Positions 58,027 to 64,000 of a DNA stretch of 64,000 bases are shown here, piece by piece (position 1 is the stretch's first letter; each line of letters opens with the position of its first letter). Source of the DNA: Halicephalobus mephisto (taxonomy: Eukaryota; Nematoda; Chromadorea; Rhabditida; Panagrolaimidae). The stretch covers positions 124,001 through 188,000 of the forward strand of contig SWDT01000081.1 in NCBI GenBank assembly GCA_009193035.1. The letters run 5' to 3'. The notes below the pieces were generated by a model that saw only the letters and a list, made by a program, of their open reading frames with translations, ran no database searches and was not told where the DNA came from. Made by a program: the position numbers and the translations under genes.

Positions 58027-60425
58027 TGTTCTCAACTTCTGAAAACTGATTACTGATGAGGTCTATTTTCAACCACGAATCCACAGTTGAAAAGTAATAT
58101 TTTACTGAGCATTGTTTTCTACAACCAGAAAGCAAAAAGTGTTTCATGCTTTCTGACTCTGTTCCAGGCCAAAGGGAGTCGGATTCAACTGGATAATTTT
58201 GGAGTTCAGTGTAGCGCAAAGAACAAAAGGGAGCCAATTGGCCGGAAAGAGCGTCAGAGGTTCTAAGTTTCGGGGTAAAGGATGAAAGTTCAATTTTCTT
58301 CGAATTTCGATACAAGATCTCGGGTTCTTCCTTTCCGGTTCTCCCTCAATTGTTTTCCTAGGGGAATTGGATAAGGCTGCAGAAGATGCACTTCGAGACT
58401 GGATTAGTTTCCTGTTTTCCGTACATCCAAAACAAAAATGAATGAAATCTAAAAATTACAGTTGAAAAAGAAACAGAATTTCCTGTAAAATCGGGGGAGT
58501 GGGCAATTGTTGCACAATTGACGTAGAATTTGTATATTTTTCCATATTAGGACACAAAGACCAAAAAACAGAAATGAAATCGAGAAGTCATTCAGTCAAA
58601 GCAATTGTTTGTTTTTTGAATTCGTTTAAACGAGGTTTAAAGTTTTATAGAGGTATTGAGGAAAGCTTTTGGGTCAACTTTGATGATTTTTATAGTACTG
58701 TAAGCCTTTGTAAAATAAAAAATCAACTCTAATAAAGTTATAGAATAGTGTCCAGAAATTCGCACTTTGTAATTTCTCAAGCACTACCCAAGAGTTTCAT
58801 TCCAGTTCTCAAATAGCCGTGCAAAAACAGCTCCGATGAAATATTTGGATAGTGTACAAAAAATTCGGTTTTTGTAATTACTCCAACACTATCTTAATAT
58901 TTTATTGGAGCTGTCAAATTGTCCTCCAAAAACAACTCCAATGAAATACTTTTGAATAGTGACTGTAATATTTTCAATAAGAGATTGAATAGTGTCGGAA
59001 AACTCACGAAATAGGAAAACTATAGACGCTATCTAAATAACTCTAGTAAACTTACAGATAGTGACTATTTTTGGATACTACCCATTCTCTATTGGAGCTG
59101 TCAAATCGCTGCTCAAAAAGCTGCGATGAAAAATAGATGGTATCTACTTTCAACTGACATCAACGTTTTGACTTACGATTCACGTATCCATTAAAGTTAT
59201 TCGAATAGTGACAGGAAGTTGACATAATTTCCTGATTTTATCGAAAATGTCGAGCTTCCTATCTAAACGATAATTCCAGTGAGAAAATGGATGACGGCTA
59301 ATCTCATTCAAATCGGAGCTTTCCAGTCACTATCCGTTTTCTTTTCTTGAATAGTGACTCTGTTTAAGCTAGAAGCGAGCATTATCCACTCGTCTCATTA
59401 GAGCTGTTTTCGGGATAGTAACTTTGACGGCTCCAATAAAGAGTGAGAATAGTGACTGAGGACAAAAATTAAAGCTTTTCAGTCACTATCCAAATAAGCG
59501 CTTTAGTGAACATCAGGATAATGTCTAAGAAATTCTGATTTTGTGATTTCTTGAACATTATTCGGATTTTTCTCGGGACCAGAGTCAAATTCATGGACAT
59601 AAAGGTGCTAAAAGACAGGAAAACACTTAAATTTGACGAGCTATTTATCCAGATTTACTGCCTGTACTTTTTCAAGAAAAATAAATTGGTCACGAATGTT
59701 TTCGATGTTTAAATTTGGGAAACTACATAAATTAACAATTTTAAGGTGGGAAAAATTAGAATGTTTTCGGAATTTTAAAATAAGAAAATTCTTGAAATTT
59801 AATATTTATGAATCAGTTTATTTAAAATCGGAAATTGACCTCAAAGTAAAACTTCAATCCCATTTAAAACCAACTTAACCAGATATTGGCGAAGTAATCA
59901 ATGACTATTTTAAAAAACTAATTCGATTTCAACATTAGCCTCAAAACACCTGCGAGGAACTTAAAAAACGTCATTTTCAAAAATCTGAAATTCCAAATAA
60001 CCGAAAATAACAGATATGAATTTTCGAAATTCCACAAAACCAACGTTAACCTCCGTTTCTTCGGAATCCTCTGGTTCCGGGTATGGAGTCAAGACTAGAA
60101 AAAAATACTAATCGGGATCCGTGGGAAAGGGGTTATCCAGGGCGTGGGAACGTGAACATTTGTCAAGCATGAATTAGTCTCAATATTTTGGTAAAAATGT
60201 GAAATTGCGTAGTTTTTACGAAACTTGAGAATATGGCGATTTTAAATATGGGAAAACAAGATCAGCTGTTCAAGTTGAGGGTGTTATTGGATCTGTGACG
60301 CAGACCCGAGTTCAAACAGCAAATTTCCACAAGCAATAGAAACTGCCAATGAATCTGGTTTTATGAAGTACTACCTAGTAGCTTCTAATAAGCTAATGTA
60401 CAATCCAAACATAACAAACAACCAT
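58027..60425. other. Intergenic region with hairpin array 4
   Basis: 2.4 kb with no supported gene. 58027-58735 may be the promoter of the MGC-start gene. 58735-59560 is a repeat array listed separately. The ORFs at 58499-58732 and 59633-59878 are AT-driven. Confidence 0.45.
58735..59560. repeat. Hairpin-forming tandem repeat array 4
   Basis: The longest array. GAATAGTGTCCAGAAATTC near 58743, GGATAGTGTACAAAAAATTC near 58850 and GAATAGTGACTG near 58953 start units of about 105 bp. Halves with TATTGGAGCTGTCAAATTGT and ACAACTCCAATGAAA alternate with them. Units decay towards 59560. Confidence 0.7.
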
Positions 60426-60949
60426 CTATATTCCGAACCATTTTCCGATTCCAGCTCTGTTCCGATTGACGAAACGCTCGTTGGTTCTGTCGTCCTTCAA
60501 GAACTCCTTCATCTTCTCCATCTCTGTTTCCGTTTCGTCTTTGCCAAAGAGAACAGGGAAGTCAAAGACAAAGTCCTTGCTGAAGTAGACGTAGGCAAAC
60601 TTGCGATCTTCCTCTTTCCACAGAGCTTTCCGTTTGTCCACATCCAGAGGCGCATTCCACGTAATCTCACCGGCCACTACCTGTGTCCTGACATCTCTGA
60701 CTGGAAGTTTGTAGATTTTCTCGAGGTATTCACGGACATCGAATTTGGACATTCTGGAATTGAAGGATTAGAAATGTAGTAAAATTGGCTAAAAGCAAAC
60801 CTAGGATCAACCTCGAACTTGGCAGCATTCTTAGGTAGTCGTTTGTAGCCTACCTTCGGAGTTTCCACCACTCTAATCCAGAAATCAGGGAAAAAGACAC
60901 GGTTTTGGGGGTTTCCTGGTTGCCACAAGCGTGATATCCTCGAAGTCAT
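60426..60949 (-). CDS. mrpl-23: Mitochondrial ribosomal protein uL23m (MRPL23)
   Basis: Exons 60949-60801 and 60753-60426, 158 aa. MTSRISRLWQPGNPQNRVFF is followed by DFWIRVVETP; across the splice (CCT AG|A ATG) comes MSKFDVREYLEKIYKLPVRD then VRTQVVAGEITW, matching human [41 protein letters not shown] and the C-terminal GIGKWFGI (human GVPSWFGL) complete the match. It binds near the exit tunnel of the mitochondrial large subunit. TTCCAG lies five bases before the ATG, so the message is probably trans-spliced. Very sure. Confidence 0.93.
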
Positions 60950-62369
60950 TGGGTCTGGAAATAAAATAGATTAAAGTTACTTTTTATATATCCCAAGCAT
61001 GTTCTGTAGTTAGAAGACACGTTAGTAATGAAAAACAACATAAATGGATGAAAAAAGGGAAAATAAAACGAGTAATAATGAGGAAACAGGAAATGCAAAA
61101 ATTTGAGCCGAAAGTGGACAGGCTCGAGATTGTTAGCACAATGAACGTTTCGCCAAAGAGCGTGAGATAGGAAAAACCACATTCCGTCGGATCTATTCAT
61201 GTCCACTTCTGTGACCTCGACAGTCGGCTGGCCGTGAGCGAAAACGGATGCGCCGAAGGAAGAGGGATTTCAATGCCGAGCATTCCTTTACGAGTGTGTC
61301 CGCCTGATTTGGAGAGGAAACAAAACTGGCCTCCATGACAGTCGACGCGGGAGGAAAATTCGGTTCTGTCACGGTCTGGACGGTTTATTTTATTGATTTA
61401 TTAAAATTAGGATATTGTTATTTACAAGAAATTCCCAATTTTCTCGTTTTGAGTGGGAAACCTTTAAGGACTACTGTAACTTGAACTGGTTACTTAGGAC
61501 ACAGGAAAGATTTTGTACGGTGTTTGGAGAGTTAAAAATTGAATCGGAAATGGACTGCCTTTGGTGGAAGTCCCTGAAAACTTGTTTCCGCTACTGAGAG
61601 TCGACTGACGACCGTTTATTCCCTTTCGTCTCTTGTTCTTCTGATCGGCGACAAGGACACGTACGTTGCTCCGTCCTGTGAGTCAAACTCACTCACTTTT
61701 GGTCTGTTTTTCGAGATTACAATTTTTTATTCCGAAAGTCGAAAATGTCTACTCCAAAGGAAAACTGATGATTTTAATAATGGAATTAAATTAAATTGAA
61801 AATGATTTTCGGGGTACTTGAGGATTTTTGAATTGTTTCCATTCCTTGGGATTTTCGATTCTGGATCTGTCAAGTCTGTTTCATGTTGGAAGGAGATAAA
61901 TTTTATCCGAATATCTGAATGGATGGTGGATTTTTGTTGTTAATTATTTTATGCAAAAAGTCGATATATGAATTCCATCGTAATGTTGTACTTTTTGGCC
62001 TAAAATCCATCTCTTTCATTTCTACATATTGTTGTGTATTTTCTATCTTTTTTACATCAAACTAATTAAAAATCAAGAAAAAACTAGAATTAAGAAAGTT
62101 TTCTGCCGGGAGTGTCCTGCACCTACAGCACCTTTCTTGTTCCCTACTGTTAACCTTTTCTGAATCCTTTTGCCCAAACTTTTTGTATTTTATTTCCCAT
62201 AAAATGATCCATAAACGCTCCAACGTGAACACACATTTGCGCCGAGTCAATGTGAATTTTAAATTTGTCGGGGATCATTCAACGTTCTCTCGTGTCGAGT
62301 AATGATCGTTTCCGTGTTTCATGTCAATTTGACTTCTCAATTTTCGATTGGAATTTTTTACTTTTCCAG
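60950..62369. other. Divergent intergenic region, MRPL23 / innexin
   Basis: 1.4 kb. A GC-richer patch at 61120-61400 contains short ORFs on both strands but none resembling a family; it may be the promoter of one or both genes or hold a 5' innexin exon. The rest is AT-rich. The ORF at 62265-62600 runs into the innexin exon from intron-like sequence. Confidence 0.4.
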
Positions 62370-64000
62370 AACCCGAAATCCTTAGATCTCCCTTGGGCCA
62401 AGATGATTGGAGCCCTATCTCCGTACATTTCCAGAATCAAACGGAGTTATCAATCCAATGACATCATCGACCGACTGAACTACCAATACACGGCCACGAT
62501 CATCTCTCTTGCCGCCTTTACTCTGGCTGCCACCCAGTACGTCGGGAAGCCGATCCAGTGCTGGGTTCCTCCGGAGTTCACGGGGGCTTGGGAAAAGTAA
62601 GTTTGTTATTATTTAAAAACATCGAATTAGTGAACTTCGACCTCGACACAAACAATATTTTTAAATTTAACTGCAGTACCATAATTTAGATCAATTGTGT
62701 CGTTTTTAATAAACTTAAGTTAAAGTTTATATTTTATTTAATGAGTATAAAGAAAATCGAAAAATTACTTAAAAAATAAAAAATAATTTCAAAAGTAGTG
62801 AAATTATTTTCCCACAGCAGGACCGACGTTGAGTAACTTGATGTTTTTTGATGATTTGATTAATTAGGTGCGAATCTACTTTGAAAAAGGATTTAGATTT
62901 CCAGATCTTTTTCGTCAAAAGTGATTAATGAATGCTAAGTTGAATAAGAATTCTATAATAAAATTTTTCTATTGTTTTAACACTAATTTCAAATAAAATG
63001 GATGGTTTTTAACAATTACGTCAGTAATAGTGAATTTTGGTCCATTTCACTTTTGAAATATTGTTGATTTTAATTTTCCCGGGATTGGATATAATTCAGA
63101 CATAAACCTTCAAATCCCAAACGCTGGAAACCTAATCCTATCCCTAAGGGTATTTGCGTGCAACCGACATTCCTAATTTTGATAGAAAATCAAAAACAAT
63201 TAAAAAAGATCCTATTATGAAGCTTATTCGAAATGATTTTGAATGCTTAGGTTTTCCATCAAAAACAAATTAATATTGAAGATTCTTAATATTTTTAAAT
63301 TGAAGTTTATAATTTCATTTATTTAATGAATATGATGAAAACCGAAAAAATGTTCAGAAGATGTAGAAAGTAGCTGTGGGATAGTTACTCCTTTGGGGCA
63401 TCTGTTCCTCAACTCGCGTTTTTTGAACTTTCTTAAAATCATCTTTTTGGTTACTTGATTACTATGCTAGATTAATCCAAATACCGAGTAAACTGATTTG
63501 AGAAAGTGAAAAATAAATTACAGGACATGTGATCTTCTGGAATTTCCATTTCTCTTTGACTCTCGCTGGTTTCGAAATTCCTTCTTTTTTAGATCGATTT
63601 TTGGCCACTTGTTGTCATGTTAAACTAATCTAGATACCAGAAAGACTGGTCTAAAAACGAAATCAGACCAGTCTTCTGAAATTGGGGACCAATTGCCGTA
63701 GGGAAGCAAATTTCGAGGAATCAGAAAGTAACTTAAAAATAGTACGATTATCTTTTGTGTCAGGATTAAAACTACTTAATTTGATCGTTTTTAATGATTT
63801 AGTTAATTGACGTGTATTCCGTTGCAGATACGCAGAAACCTACTGCTTCGCTTCTGGTTCTTACTTCCTCCCGATCGATGAAGAAATAGATTCATCTTAT
63901 TCTCAACGAGAGAAGATCCAGATCACTTACTACCAATGGGTCCCCTTAGTTTTGGCTTTCCAAGCTATGTTCTTTTATCTTCCCTCGTTCATCTGGAAGG
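62370..64000 (+). CDS. Innexin gap-junction protein, N-terminal part
   Basis: Exon 62370-62596 follows TTTTCCAG; the first ATG is at 62403. Exon 2 starts at 63828 (phase 2 join AA|A) and runs off the window. From the ATG: MIGALSPYISRIKRS, DIIDRLNYQYTATIISLAAF (TM1), QYVGKPIQCWVPPEFTGAWE, YAETYCFASGSYFLPIDEE and the hallmark YYQWVPLVLAFQAMFFYLPS (TM2). The two extracellular cysteines of loop 1, CW and YC, are present. Innexins form invertebrate gap junctions and hemichannels. The 11 codons upstream of the ATG (NPKSLDLPWAK) are open, so an upstream exon may add an N-terminal extension as in UNC-7. Which inx paralogue cannot be told. Confidence 0.92.
62597..63827. repeat. Innexin intron with diverged repeat copies
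   Basis: 1231 nt. Blocks at 63375-63530 and 63540-63665 repeat each other (TTTCTTAAAATCATC / GTTACTTGATTACTATG ... ATACC) and resemble 11985-12110. Separate pieces near 62850 and 63780 share TTGATNGTTTTTNATGATTT(A/G)(G)TTAATT. No exon fits. Confidence 0.5.

Noticed and set aside
60946..61206. Minus ORF upstream of MRPL23
   Set aside because: The second half is F/Y-rich intron-like sequence and a TTCCAG acceptor separates it from the MRPL23 ATG; treated as 5' flank.

Overview
The window looks like nuclear DNA of a free-living rhabditid-type nematode; I cannot name the genus. The evidence is a dense set of nematode orthologues (vesicular monoamine transporter CAT-1, innexin, SK channel, SMC2/MIX-1), introns mostly 40-50 nt with TTTYAG acceptors, and many start codons lying only 0-20 nt after such an acceptor. 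The last feature, with short gaps between genes on one strand, is what spliced-leader trans-splicing and operons look like. Non-coding DNA is very AT-rich and full of degenerate repeats, while exons are visibly richer in G+C. All exon models were derived by hand from splice sites and reading phase; nearly all multi-exon models sum to a multiple of three.

Layout. 1-8712 (+) is a compact cluster: 3' part of RINT1, an MBLAC1-like metallo-beta-lactamase protein with an extra C-terminal domain, WRAP53/TCAB1, a UPF0390 small basic protein, then SMC2, which has its own upstream E2F-like site. 8770-12612 (-) holds two tandem APC11 RING genes and a UPF0605/CIMIP2-like gene. A RS-rich CCCH zinc-finger protein (ZC3H3-like) follows at 13280-15673 (+), then 3.8 kb of repeat-rich DNA. 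The vesicular monoamine transporter (19468-22492, +) carries an apparent one-base frameshift. On the minus strand at 22594-29382 are cyclin H, a ZNF800-like protein and nucleoside diphosphate kinase with a possible membrane-anchored upstream exon. ELP4 and MTG1 (+) form an operon that converges on mitochondrial processing peptidase alpha (-). Next come a coiled-coil protein that may be kinetochore-related and a type I membrane protein (+), CPSF2 (-), and the exosome subunit EXOSC1/CSL4 followed by a disordered coiled-coil nuclear protein (+).

42943-49480 is gene-poor. A large SK-type calcium-activated potassium channel gene (49481-57137, +) has long introns carrying a roughly 105-bp hairpin-forming repeat. 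A two-exon gene for a small MGC-start (probably myristoylated) protein and MRPL23 lie on the minus strand, and the window ends inside an innexin gene (+).

Functionally most genes are housekeeping (chromosome condensation, cell cycle APC/C and CAK, RNA 3'-end processing and decay, tRNA modification, mitochondrial translation and protein import). Three concern the nervous system or membranes: the monoamine transporter, the SK channel and the innexin. No bacterial genes, CRISPR arrays, complete transposons or tRNA/rRNA genes were recognised.
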